Shown: in pieces, positions 52,433 to 61,314 of the stretch
Position numbering within the stretch: position 1 is the first letter of the stretch
Layout of the letters: the number at the start of each line of letters is the position of its first letter
Assembly: GCF_006439395.2 (NCBI RefSeq)
Contig: NZ_CP083950.1
Coordinates: 4,639,001-4,703,000, forward strand
Length of the DNA stretch: 64,000 nucleotides
Source: Mesorhizobium sp. B4-1-4
GTDB taxonomy: Bacteria > Pseudomonadota > Alphaproteobacteria > Rhizobiales > Rhizobiaceae
Direction: 5' to 3'
Program-made: the position numbers and the translations under genes
The notes under the pieces: generated by a model
Told to the model about the DNA's origin: nothing
Database searches by the model: none
Seen by the model: the letters and a program-made list of their open reading frames with translations, nothing else

Positions 52433-55012
52433 TCATTCCGCTCCGTCATCGTCGGGCACGGTCGCCTGGGGGCGGCGCCCCATGATGATCTCGCGCTTGC
52501 CGACATGGTTGGGCGCGCCGACCAGTCCTTCCTTCTCCATGCGCTCGACCAATGAAGCGGCGCGGTTATAGCCGATGCCGAGGCGGCGCTGGATGTACGA
52601 CGTCGAGCACTTCTTGTCGCGCAACACCACCTTGACCGCCTCGTCATAGCTGGAATCGCCATCCTCGGCGGCGACGGATCCCTTGTCGAAGACCGCGCCC
52701 TGGTCGGCTTCGTCTTCCTCTTCATCCTCGTCGGCCGTCACGGTTTCCAGATATTCGGGGCGGCCCTGCGCCTTCAGATGCGCCACGACATGTTCGACTT
52801 CCGCGTCGGAAACAAAGGGGCCATGCACGCGGGAAATACGCCCGCCGCCCATCATGTGCAGCATGTCGCCCTGGCCGAGCAGCTGCTCGGCGCCCTGCTC
52901 GCCGAGGATCGTGCGGCTGTCGATCTTGGATGTCACCTGGAAGGAAATGCGGGTCGGGAAGTTGGCCTTGATGGTGCCGGTGATGACATCGACGGACGGG
53001 CGCTGCGTCGCCATGATCAGGTGAATGCCGGCCGCACGCGCCATCTGCGCCAGGCGCTGGATGGCGCCTTCGATCTCCTTGCCGGCGACCATCATGAGGT
53101 CGGCCATCTCGTCGACGATGACGACGATATAGGGCATCGGTGCGAGGTCGATTTCCTGCTGCTCGAAAAGCGGCTCTCCGGTGCCCTTCTCGAAACCCGT
53201 CTGGATCGTCATGACGACCGTCTCGCCCTTGTCGCGGGCAGCGGCGGCGCGCTCATTGTAGCCATCGATGTTGCGCACGCCGAGCCGCGCCATCTTGCGA
53301 TAGCGGTCCTCCATCTCGCGCACCGCCCATTTGAGCGCGGTGACGGCCTTCTTGGGATCGGTGACAACAGGCGTCAGAAGATGCGGGATGCCGTCATAGA
53401 CGGAGAGCTCCAGCATCTTGGGATCGACCATGATCAACCGGCACTCTTCCGGTTTCAGCCGGTAGAGCAGCGACAGGATCATGGTGTTGATGGCAACCGA
53501 CTTGCCCGAGCCGGTGGTGCCGGCGACCAGCAAATGCGGCATCTTTGCCAGCTCGGCGATGACCGGCTCGCCGCCGATGGTCTTGCCCAGGCATAGCGCC
53601 AGCTTGCAGCTGGTCTTGCGAAAACCCTGGGATTCGATCAGCTCGCGGAAATAGACGGTTTCGCGCGTCTCGTTCGGAAGCTCGATGCCGATGACGTTGC
53701 GGCCGGGCACGACGGCGACGCGCGCCGAAACAGCCGACATGGAACGGGCGATATCATCGGCGAGACCGATGACGCGGGAGGATTTGACGCCCGGCGCCGG
53801 CTCGAACTCGTAGAGGGTGACGACCGGACCGGGGCGGACATGGATGATCTCGCCGCGCACGCCGAAATCCTCGAGCACGCTTTCCAGAAGATCGGCATTC
53901 TGCTCGAGCCGCTCCTGCGACATGTAGAAGCCCTGCCCTTCGGGCGGCTGCTGCAGCAGCTCTTCCGAGGGAAGTTCATACGCCCCGCTCGTCGCGGCCG
54001 GAGCAATCTTGCCGACCAAAGGCAGTGGCGAAGACGCCCGCATGGCCGGAGCCTGTGCGATTCCCTCCAAGCCTTGCGTCACCTCCGCTGGAGCGGCCTT
54101 GCTGGCAGCGACCGGAATTGCACCCGCCGCCTGAACCTTCTGCGGCGCGCTCCTCGCTACCGGCTGAACCGCGGCTTCATTCGAATTGGCCGGACGGACA
54201 TCCGGCAAGGCCGGTGGAGCTTGCTGGCCCGGAAGGCACTCGATGACGCGGAATAAGGCGGTGGGATCGGCCGTCGGCGCGCGGCGGATGTCGACCCGGC
54301 TGACGGCAGCCGGCGCCGCCGGGCGCGGAGCCGGGACGGCCTGTGTCGCCGGCGACGGGCCCTCGATCATATAGGGCGCCATGAGTTCGAAGAAAACATG
54401 ATCCGACAGATAGGGCCAGCGGACAGTCTCGCGCCCTGTTGTCTTGACCGTTCCGGGGGCGGAAGCCGCTGGTACGGATGCGCGTGTCATTGCGGCCGTC
54501 CGCGGCCCTGTCGGTGCGACAACCCGCGCCTTATCGCCGGCACGCCCTGGTGAAACGGATGTCACAGACGGGGCAGGCTGCCCTTCATGCAGCACAGCTC
54601 GGTTGCCGGCGGGCGCCCGGGCAGCGTCTGAAGCGGGGTTCCGGTTTTTCATCGGCGATGACAAGGACGAGGCTGCCTGGGGCGCCGAGGCGGATCGCGC
54701 CATTGTTGGCGGCGCCGTTTGCCCCAGCGGTTCGTTTTGCATGGTGGCAGCGTGGTCGAGTCGCGGATGGCGTGGACTGGCCTCATAGTCAGGCGTGCGT
54801 GTAAAGCGCACATTCGGCGCCAGGAAGAAATACTCCTGCCATGCCGGGCTTTCGTTGCCGCCGAGATCAATAGGCGGCGGAGAACCGCCCCCGGCTGCGC
54901 CGGAACGCTGGCCGTTCCCCTTGTCGCTCATGCCGTTGAAACGCTCACCCTCGGGATCATCGGGCGAAGCGGACTTCGATAAATTGACCCGAGGAAAACG
55001 CTTGGATTCCAT
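52433..55012 (-). CDS. ftsK: DNA translocase FtsK, soluble form without N-terminal membrane domain
   Basis: An 859-residue protein from ATG 55012 (a TTG at 55018 is possible). Residues 1-~370 are low-complexity, rich in Pro, Ala, Ser, with no membrane helix. The motor begins at ~375: LPSEELLQQPPEGQGFYMSQ, YEFEPAPGVKSSRVIGLADD, Walker A LVAGTTGSGKSVAINTMI (~493-510), Walker B RLIMVDPKMLELS and HLIMATQRPSVDVITGTIKA. The C-terminal gamma winged helix is CSTSYIQRRLGIGYNRAASL (~795), which reads the polar DNA signals. The lack of the four-helix membrane anchor means another FtsK is probably present for septum work. Confidence 0.92.
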   Translation of the reverse strand: MESKRFPRVNLSKSASPDDPEGERFNGMSDKGNGQRSGAAGGGSPPPIDLGGNESPAWQEYFFLAPNVRFTRTPDYEASPRHPRLDHAATMQNEPLGQTAPPTMARSASAPQAASSLSSPMKNRNPASDAARAPAGNRAVLHEGQPAPSVTSVSPGRAGDKARVVAPTGPRTAAMTRASVPAASAPGTVKTTGRETVRWPYLSDHVFFELMAPYMIEGPSPATQAVPAPRPAAPAAVSRVDIRRAPTADPTALFRVIECLPGQQAPPALPDVRPANSNEAAVQPVARSAPQKVQAAGAIPVAASKAAPAEVTQGLEGIAQAPAMRASSPLPLVGKIAPAATSGAYELPSEELLQQPPEGQGFYMSQERLEQNADLLESVLEDFGVRGEIIHVRPGPVVTLYEFEPAPGVKSSRVIGLADDIARSMSAVSARVAVVPGRNVIGIELPNETRETVYFRELIESQGFRKTSCKLALCLGKTIGGEPVIAELAKMPHLLVAGTTGSGKSVAINTMILSLLYRLKPEECRLIMVDPKMLELSVYDGIPHLLTPVVTDPKKAVTALKWAVREMEDRYRKMARLGVRNIDGYNERAAAARDKGETVVMTIQTGFEKGTGEPLFEQQEIDLAPMPYIVVIVDEMADLMMVAGKEIEGAIQRLAQMARAAGIHLIMATQRPSVDVITGTIKANFPTRISFQVTSKIDSRTILGEQGAEQLLGQGDMLHMMGGGRISRVHGPFVSDAEVEHVVAHLKAQGRPEYLETVTADEDEEEDEADQGAVFDKGSVAAEDGDSSYDEAVKVVLRDKKCSTSYIQRRLGIGYNRAASLVERMEKEGLVGAPNHVGKREIIMGRRPQATVPDDDGAE

Positions 55013-55345
55013 GCTCAAGACTCACTCTGAAACGTCTGCTGAGCAATAGGGAGCGAGTGGTTAACAGTTGCTTCCCGTCAGCACCGTTGGAGCGTCCGAA
55101 ACGTATCTTTCGCGACGATGTCGAACGATCCGGATTCGAGCGAATGATCGCCATCCACGATCACCCACTCACCCATACGCGCCGGCAAAAAAAGGCGAAC
55201 TGACGGGTTCGGCTCTTGGCCGTCGCGAGCGGCCCGAGCACCAGGATTGAGACGGTATTTTCCGAAAACGAAGGCTGGCGCCAAGGCAATTCCAGGAAAA
55301 GTGCGTAGCGGTTTTCCGTCCGGAATTGCGTAAAGACAGAGAGCT
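55013..55345. other. intergenic region between lptE and ftsK
   Basis: About 333 bases with a 42-bp palindromic element near the lptE end and otherwise nothing I recognise. Open frames here are short and have no motif. The ftsK promoter must lie in 55013-55150. Confidence 0.4.
55287..55328. repeat. 42-bp palindromic dispersed element, copy 2
   Basis: CAATTCC (55287-55293) and GGAATTG (55322-55328) enclose inner arms GGAAAA and TTTTCC around gtgcgtagcgg. It is nearly identical to the copy at 35935-35976 and is better paired. It lies 18 bases after the lptE stop, so it may also serve as a terminator of leuS-lptE. Confidence 0.75.
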
Positions 55346-55924
55346 CTAGCCAGCTGCCTTGCCGTGCCGGGCCAGATCCTGGGCGATCGACAATTGCAGG
55401 GCTTCGGCCAGTTCGCGCGCGGCGCGATTCTCGGCATCGATCTGCGCCCGGTAGGAGGCAAATTCCTGGCGCGGCTTGTCGAAGGACGAGGTGATCGCCC
55501 GCTTGCCGACAGCGATCACCGCACCGGTTGTCGCATCGGTCAGCGTATAGCCGGCGGTGAGCGTCACCGAACCGGCGGTCGGCTCGTCCTCATCGGTTCC
55601 GACCTGCACGAGAGCCGAGGATTCGACGGCTTCGGTCACGCCGAGATCGAGCGAATAAAGCGGCGAGGCCGGTTCGCCGGCGCCGCGCCCAAATCCGAAG
55701 ATCAGATTGTTGCGCACCTGCTGGGCATAACGCGTCCTGACCGGCTTGATGGCGATCGACGCCATTTCAGCATTGGCGGTCGAGCCAGTCGACAGCGGCG
55801 CGCTGGAATAGAGCGGCCGCACGGTGCAGGCCGAAACCAGCGCGAGCGAGCCGACAAGGCCGGCCAGCGCAATGCGGCGCAGCAAGCGGCTCAGCTCTGT
55901 CTTCTCCCGATCAGGCAACGACAT
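55346..55924 (-). CDS. lptE: LPS-assembly lipoprotein LptE
   Basis: A 192-residue protein. After a charged leader a signal peptide with lipobox LALVSAC (Cys ~33) is followed by TVRPLYSS, the conserved first strand of LptE. The remainder (QQVRNNLIFGFGRG, YSLDLGVTEAVESSA, GYTLTDATTGAVIAVGKRAI) is the alpha/beta fold. It plugs LptD and delivers lipopolysaccharide to the outer surface. It overlaps leuS by 14 bases, the usual alphaproteobacterial leuS-lptE pair. Confidence 0.88.
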   Translation of the reverse strand: MSLPDREKTELSRLLRRIALAGLVGSLALVSACTVRPLYSSAPLSTGSTANAEMASIAIKPVRTRYAQQVRNNLIFGFGRGAGEPASPLYSLDLGVTEAVESSALVQVGTDEDEPTAGSVTLTAGYTLTDATTGAVIAVGKRAITSSFDKPRQEFASYRAQIDAENRAARELAEALQLSIAQDLARHGKAAG

Positions 55925-58535
55925 TGACGATCCTCTGCGGCACGATGATCACCTTGCGCGGAGCCTTACCCTCAAGTGCTTTCTGCACGAAGTCGAGAGC
56001 CAATACCGCTTTTTCGACCGCACCTTGGTCCGCGTCGCGGGCAATTGTCAAATCCCCCCGCTTCTTGCCGTTGACCTGCACCGGATAGGTCACTTCGTTG
56101 TCGACGACCAGCGCCGGATCGAAGACCGGCCATGGCCGTTCGGCAACCAGTTCGGTGCCGCCGAGCGTCTCCCAGCACTCCTCGGCCAGATGCGGCATGA
56201 CGGGCGCGATCAGATGCACCAGGATCTCCACCGCCTGTCGGCAGGCGCCTTGCAGCGCCTGGTCGGCTTTGCCGTCCGCCACGTCGTTGAGCGGCGTGGT
56301 CAGCGCGTTGGCCAGCTCATAGATGCGGGCGATGGCACGGTTGAAGGCGAGCTTCTCGATGTCCTCGCCGACTGCCTTCAGAATCTTGTGCGTGGCCTTG
56401 GAGACCGCTCCCGCTTCGCCGGCGGCAGCCGCGGCAGGCTTGACCCCTGCCAGCGTCTCGGCCGCCGTCGATACCAGGCGCCAGATGCGCTGCATGAAGC
56501 GATGCGCGCCCGCCGCGCCATCGTCTGTCCATTCGACGTCGCGCTCGGGCGGTGAGTCCGACAGCATGAACCAGCGCGCCGTGTCGGCGCCGTAGCCGTC
56601 GGTGATGTCTTCCGGGCTGACCGTGTTCTTCTTGGACTTCGACATCTTCTCGAGCGGGCCGATGGTCACCGCCTCGCCGGTGGCGATGTCGATGGCGCGG
56701 CGTTTGCCGTCGACATCCTCCAGCCGCACCTCGGTCGGCGCCAGCCAGCGGCCATTCGATGCCGTGCCGACACGGTAAGTTTCGTGCACCACCATGCCTT
56801 GCGTGAACAGGCCCTTGAACGGCTCGGCCAGATCGACATGGCCGGTCTCGCGCATGGCACGGGTGAAGAAGCGCGAATAGAGCAGATGCAGGATCGCGTG
56901 CTCGATGCCGCCGATATACTGGTCGACCGGCAGCCACTCATTGGCCGCCCTGGGGTCGGTCGGCTCATGCGCCCAGGGCGCGGTGAAACGGGCGAAATAC
57001 CAGGATGAATCGACGAAGGTGTCCATCGTGTCGGTCTCGCGGCGTGCATCCCCACCGCATTGCGGGCACTTCACATGCCGCCATGTCGGATGCCGGTCGA
57101 GCGGATTGCCCGGCCGGTCGAAATCGACATCGTCGGGCAGCTTGACCGGCAGGTCGGCCTTCGGCACCGGCACCACGCCGCAATGCTCGCAATGGATCAT
57201 CGGGATCGGGCAGCCCCAGTAGCGCTGGCGCGAAATGCCCCAGTCGCGCAGGCGGAAATTCACCTTGCGCTCGGCCATCGGCCGGTTGCCGATCGTCTTC
57301 TGCTCCAAGAGCTTCGCCACCTCATCGAAGGCCTGGCTCGGCTTCATCCCATCGAGGAAGCGTGAATTGATCATCGCGCCGTCATCGACATAGGCAACGT
57401 CGATAATTTGGAACGCGGACGGGTTCTCGCCCTCCGGCATCACCACCGGCACCACCGGCAGGCCGTATTTGTTGGCGAAGTCGAGATCGCGCTGATCATG
57501 CGCGGGGCAGCCGAAAATGGCGCCGGTGCCATATTCCATCAGCACGAAATTGGCGACATAGACGGGCAGCGTCCAACTGTCGTCGAACGGATGAACGACG
57601 CGGATGCCGGTGTCGAAGCCCTTCTTCTCCGCCGTCTCCAGCGCCGCCACCGAAGTGCCCATATGGCGCACTTCCTCGATGAACTTGGCCAGCGCCGGAT
57701 TGGTCTCGGCGGCCTTCCTAGCCAGCGGATGATCGGCGGCGATCGCCATGAAGGAGGCGCCGAAAATGGTGTCGGGCCTTGTCGTGTAGACTTCCAGCTC
57801 ATGCTCGCCCGCAGCGTCCGAGGCCAGCGGCCAGCGGATTAGCAGGCCTTCCGAACGGCCGATCCAGTTCTGCTGCATCAGCTTCACTTTTTCGGGCCAT
57901 TCGTCGAGGCCGTCGAGCGAATCCAGCAGATCCTGCGCAAAGTCGGTGATCTTGAAGAACCACTGCGTCAGCTCGCGCTGCTCGACCAGCGCGCCCGAGC
58001 GCCAGCCGCGCCCGTCGATGACCTGCTCGTTGGCGAGCACGGTCATGTCCTCCGGATCCCAGTTGACCTTGGACGATTTGCGCGTCACCAGCCCCTTCTC
58101 GACGAAGTCGAGGAACAGCATCTGCTGGCGGTGGTAATAGTCGACATCGCAGGTGGCGAACTCGCGCGCCCAGTCCAGCGACAGGCCCATGACCTTGAGC
58201 TGCTCACGCATGGTGGCGATGTTCTGGTAGGTCCATTCCTTGGGGTGGACCTTGTTCTGCATCGCCGCGTTCTCGGCCGGCATCCCGAAAGCGTCCCAGC
58301 CCATCGGGTGCAGCACGTTGAAACCCTTGGCCCGCTTGTAGCGCGCCACCACGTCGCCCATCGTATAATTGCGGGTATGGCCGATATGGATGCGCCCCGA
58401 CGGATAGGGGAACATCTCCAGCACATAGTATTTCGGACGCGGATCGTCATTGTGCGCTTCGAACAGCTTCTTTTCGGCCCAGGCCTTCTGCCATTTGGGT
58501 TCTGACGCGCGCGGATTGTATCGTTCGGTTGCCAT
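55911..58535 (-). CDS. leuS: leucyl-tRNA synthetase
   Basis: An 874-residue class I synthetase from ATG 58535. MFPYPSGRIHIGHTRNYTMG (~42-61) holds the HIGH motif, and PLEKMSKSKKNTVSPEDI (~630) the KMSKS motif. The editing domain (TTRPDTIFGASFMAIAADHP, ~245, and GTGAIFGCPAHDQRD) and the anticodon-binding C-terminus (QVNGKKRGDLTIARDAD) are intact. It attaches leucine to its tRNAs. An upstream in-frame start at 58586 is unlikely. Divergent from yggS. Confidence 0.96.
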   Translation of the reverse strand: MATERYNPRASEPKWQKAWAEKKLFEAHNDDPRPKYYVLEMFPYPSGRIHIGHTRNYTMGDVVARYKRAKGFNVLHPMGWDAFGMPAENAAMQNKVHPKEWTYQNIATMREQLKVMGLSLDWAREFATCDVDYYHRQQMLFLDFVEKGLVTRKSSKVNWDPEDMTVLANEQVIDGRGWRSGALVEQRELTQWFFKITDFAQDLLDSLDGLDEWPEKVKLMQQNWIGRSEGLLIRWPLASDAAGEHELEVYTTRPDTIFGASFMAIAADHPLARKAAETNPALAKFIEEVRHMGTSVAALETAEKKGFDTGIRVVHPFDDSWTLPVYVANFVLMEYGTGAIFGCPAHDQRDLDFANKYGLPVVPVVMPEGENPSAFQIIDVAYVDDGAMINSRFLDGMKPSQAFDEVAKLLEQKTIGNRPMAERKVNFRLRDWGISRQRYWGCPIPMIHCEHCGVVPVPKADLPVKLPDDVDFDRPGNPLDRHPTWRHVKCPQCGGDARRETDTMDTFVDSSWYFARFTAPWAHEPTDPRAANEWLPVDQYIGGIEHAILHLLYSRFFTRAMRETGHVDLAEPFKGLFTQGMVVHETYRVGTASNGRWLAPTEVRLEDVDGKRRAIDIATGEAVTIGPLEKMSKSKKNTVSPEDITDGYGADTARWFMLSDSPPERDVEWTDDGAAGAHRFMQRIWRLVSTAAETLAGVKPAAAAAGEAGAVSKATHKILKAVGEDIEKLAFNRAIARIYELANALTTPLNDVADGKADQALQGACRQAVEILVHLIAPVMPHLAEECWETLGGTELVAERPWPVFDPALVVDNEVTYPVQVNGKKRGDLTIARDADQGAVEKAVLALDFVQKALEGKAPRKVIIVPQRIVNVVA

Positions 58536-58684
58536 GGGACGTTTTTCACTTAAAAGCATGCGGACCGCCGAAGCCCGGCGGTTCATGGAATGTGGTCCGG
58601 GTGTTCACCATGGTTTGGCAAACCCGTCAACCATATGGGCATCGCGGCTGACAAAAACGCGGGTCAAAACAGCGGGATTTGCAT

Positions 58685-59347
58685 ATGGGCGACACCGTTC
58701 AGCAGTTTTTCGCGGTCAAGGCGAAGATCGCCGCCGCCGAGCAGGAAGCCGGTCGCGAAGCCGGCGCGGTGACGCTGGTGGCTGTTTCGAAGACCTTCGA
58801 CGCCGCCGATATAAAGCCCGTTCTCGAGACCGGCCAGCGCGTGTTCGGTGAGAACCGCGTGCAGGAAGCGCAAGGCAAATGGCCTGACCTGAAAGCGGCT
58901 TTCCCGGATATCGAACTGCACCTGATCGGTCCGTTGCAGTCGAACAAGGCGAAGGAGGCGGTGGCCCTGTTCGACGTCATCGAGACGGTCGACCGCGAAA
59001 AGATCGCCGCCGAACTCGCCAAGGAGATCGCCAGGCAAGGCCGCGCGCCAAGGCTCTACGTCCAGGTCAACACCGGCTCCGAACCGCAGAAGGCCGGCAT
59101 CGACCCGCGCGAGGCGGTGGCCTTTGTCGCCCGCTGCCGCGATGTGCACGGCCTCGCCATCGAAGGCCTGATGTGCATCCCGCCGGCCGACGAGAACCCG
59201 GGCCCGCATTTTGCTTTGCTGGAAAAGCTGGCACGGGAGGCAGGCGTTGCCAAACTGTCGATGGGCATGTCAGGCGACTACGAGACGGCAATCGCCTTTG
59301 GTGCCACCAGCGTTCGTGTGGGTTCGGCCATCTTCGGCAGCCGTTAA
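58685..59347 (+). CDS. yggS: pyridoxal-phosphate homeostasis protein YggS/PLPBP
   Basis: A 220-residue protein. TLVAVSKTFDAADIKPVLET (Lys binding PLP, ~35), FGENRVQEAQGKWPDL, HLIGPLQSNKAKEAVALFDV (~80), QVNTGSEPQKAGIDP and LSMGMSGDYETAIAFGATSV (~195) are the full set of YggS motifs. It is a PLP-binding barrel with no enzyme activity that buffers PLP and affects amino-acid balance. ATG 58685 is preferred to an in-frame TTG at 58679. Confidence 0.94.
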   Translation: MGDTVQQFFAVKAKIAAAEQEAGREAGAVTLVAVSKTFDAADIKPVLETGQRVFGENRVQEAQGKWPDLKAAFPDIELHLIGPLQSNKAKEAVALFDVIETVDREKIAAELAKEIARQGRAPRLYVQVNTGSEPQKAGIDPREAVAFVARCRDVHGLAIEGLMCIPPADENPGPHFALLEKLAREAGVAKLSMGMSGDYETAIAFGATSVRVGSAIFGSR

Positions 59348-59410
59348 TTCCGCTTGGACTGGCAGTTCAGAGGCAACGTCCCTTGCCGAGTAGCCAGGCG
59401 AATGTTATAT

Positions 59411-59423
59411 CTAGCCAAGCTAG
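59411..59423 (+). promoter_or_regulatory. small palindrome upstream of the second antitoxin gene
   Basis: CTAGC (59411-59415) CAA GCTAG (59419-59423), followed by a further CTAG, lies just downstream of TTATAT, a possible -10. The spacing to the antitoxin ATG (14 bases) suits autoregulation. Confidence 0.45.
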
Positions 59424-59437
59424 CTAGGATACATTCT

Positions 59438-59692
59438 ATGAACTGGCACCTCCAGGACGCAAAAAACAATTTCTCCAAGGTGGTTCAGCGCGCGCGTAGC
59501 GAGGGACCGCAGACAGTGACACTGCGCGGCGAACGCGCCGCAGTGGTGCTCTCGGCTGAGGATTACGACCGCCTAGCTGGAAAGAAAAAATCGCTGGCTG
59601 AATATCTCTTGACTGGCCCGGTCTGGGACGATGATTTTGCCGAAGAGGTCAACCGCCGCCCGGAGACGATGATCCGGGATGTGGATTTTTGA
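59438..59692 (+). CDS. type II antitoxin, Phd/YefM family (second pair)
   Basis: An 84-residue protein from ATG 59438. MNWHLQDAKNNFSKVVQRAR and VTLRGERAAVVLSAEDYDRL are the Phd/YefM fold. The acidic tail (WDDDFAEEVNRRPETMIRDV) binds the toxin. An in-frame start at 59354 would run through the promoter. The stop overlaps the toxin ATG (TGATG). Confidence 0.9.
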   Translation: MNWHLQDAKNNFSKVVQRARSEGPQTVTLRGERAAVVLSAEDYDRLAGKKKSLAEYLLTGPVWDDDFAEEVNRRPETMIRDVDF

Positions 59693-60093
59693 TGTATCTG
59701 CTCGACACAAATGTCGTGTCGGATGTGGAGAGGCGCTTGCCCAAGCCCACAGCTTGGTTGGCTTCGGTGGACCCGTCCTCGGTCAATCTCAGCGTTATTA
59801 CCCTTGGAGAAATCGAGCGGGGGATTGTCAGGCTACGCAAGATCGACTCCGAAAAAGCAACACGCCTCGATCTCTGGCTGCGAGAGCTTAGGCGAGACAA
59901 TGCCGACCGGATTCTTGCTGTTACGGATGATGTCGCGCTGGCTTGGGGCCGCATCACCGCCGGCCGTACACGAGGCAGCGCCGACACCCTGATCGCCGCA
60001 ACCGCGCTTGTCCATAATCTCGTTATGGTGACACGTAATGTCGCCGATTTCGAAGAGACGGGCGTGACGGTGCTCAATCCCTGGGAAATTTAG
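59692..60093 (+). CDS. type II toxin, VapC/FitB-like PIN-domain ribonuclease (second pair)
   Basis: A 133-residue protein. MYLLDTNVVSDVERRLPKPT (first Asp), SVITLGEIERGIVRLRK (Glu, ~42), and RGSADTLIAATALVHNLVMV (~93-112, catalytic Asp) with TRNVADFEETGVTVLNPW at the end are the classical VapC/FitB positions. It is coupled to the antitoxin by the TGATG overlap. It shares type but not close sequence with the pair at 48724-49418. Confidence 0.92.
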   Translation: MYLLDTNVVSDVERRLPKPTAWLASVDPSSVNLSVITLGEIERGIVRLRKIDSEKATRLDLWLRELRRDNADRILAVTDDVALAWGRITAGRTRGSADTLIAATALVHNLVMVTRNVADFEETGVTVLNPWEI

Positions 60094-60216
60094 GATTCCT
60101 CCGTGGAACGTCGGCCCGTTGGGCCAACGCTATCGGGTACATTACGCCAGCGCTGGAAACGAAACGTACCGTTCCTATCTGACTCCTGTCACCTCGATTC
60201 CTCTGGAGCCTTCACC

Positions 60217-61266
60217 ATGCGCTACAACCAGCTTGGAAATACCGGGCTATTCGTCTCCGAACTGTGCCTCGGCACCATGACCTTCGGCGCCGCCGGCCAG
60301 AATGCCCAATGGGGCCTGATCGCCAGTCTCGATCAGAAGGGCGTCAACGAGATCGTCGGCCGCTCGCTCGCCGCCGGCGTCAACTTTTTCGACACGGCCG
60401 ACGTCTATTCCTTCGGCGAGTCCGAAAAATTGCTCGGCCAGTCTCTCCGCGATCTCGGCGTCGCGAGGCAGAACGTGGTCATCGCCACCAAGGTGCATGG
60501 CCCCATGGGCGAAGGCCCGAACCAGCGCGGCTCCTCGCGCGGCCACATCATGGATTCGGTCGACGCCAGCCTCGAACGGCTGCAGCTCGACCATATCGAT
60601 CTCTATCAATTGCACGGGACCGACGCGGTGGCGCCGATCGACGAGACGCTGCGGGCACTGGACGATCTCGTCTCCAGCGGCAAGGTCCGCTATGTCGGCG
60701 TCTCCAACTGGGCAGCGTGGCGCATCGCCAAGGCGCTGGGCATCGCCGACCGCAAGGGCTTTGCCCGCTTCGAGACCATCCAGTCCTACTACTCGATCGC
60801 CGGCCGCGATCTCGAGCGCGAGATCGTACCGCTCATCAATGAGGAGAAGCTCGGTCTGATGGTATGGTCGCCGTTGGCCGGCGGCCTGCTCTCGGGCAAA
60901 TACGGACCCGGCGCGCCCGGCAATGGCGAGGGCCGCCGCGCCTCGTTCAATTTCCCACCGGTCAACGAGGACCGCGCCTGGGCGGCTGTCGCCGCCATGC
61001 GCGAGATCGCCAAAAGGCACGACGTCAGCGTCGCCACGGTGGCGCTCGGTTATGTCCTGGCCAAGCCCTTCGTGATGAGCGTCATCATCGGCGCCAGCCG
61101 CATGGACCAGCTCGAACAAAACCTTGCCGCGACCGGGGTGAAGCTTGACGCCGACGATCTCGCCCGTCTTGACGAAGTCAGCGCGCTGCCCGCCGAATAT
61201 CCCGGCTGGATGCTCGAGCGCCAGGGCGTCGGGCGCCGTCCGGCGCCGTTCACGCCGAAAGCATGA
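60217..61266 (+). CDS. aldo/keto reductase
   Basis: A 349-residue protein from ATG 60217. The barrel has FFDTADVYSFGESEKLLGQS (catalytic Asp and Tyr, ~56), VIATKVHGP (Lys, ~92), DHIDLYQLHGTD (His, ~134), RYVGVSNWAAW and PLAGGLLSGKYGPGA, and FVMSVIIGASRMDQLEQNLA binds NADPH near residue 300. It belongs to the Yakc/Tas-like AKR group. The substrate is unknown. It lies 124 bases after the toxin gene and has no clear operon partner. Confidence 0.88.
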   Translation: MRYNQLGNTGLFVSELCLGTMTFGAAGQNAQWGLIASLDQKGVNEIVGRSLAAGVNFFDTADVYSFGESEKLLGQSLRDLGVARQNVVIATKVHGPMGEGPNQRGSSRGHIMDSVDASLERLQLDHIDLYQLHGTDAVAPIDETLRALDDLVSSGKVRYVGVSNWAAWRIAKALGIADRKGFARFETIQSYYSIAGRDLEREIVPLINEEKLGLMVWSPLAGGLLSGKYGPGAPGNGEGRRASFNFPPVNEDRAWAAVAAMREIAKRHDVSVATVALGYVLAKPFVMSVIIGASRMDQLEQNLAATGVKLDADDLARLDEVSALPAEYPGWMLERQGVGRRPAPFTPKA

Positions 61267-61314
61267 AGCAGTTGGGGCAGACGTCTCGGGAGCCGATCGG
61301 CTTCCGAGATCGCT

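Noticed and set aside
55078..55461. 127-codon minus-strand frame in the lptE-ftsK spacer
   Set aside because: It overlaps lptE in another frame, crosses the palindromic element and has no motif.
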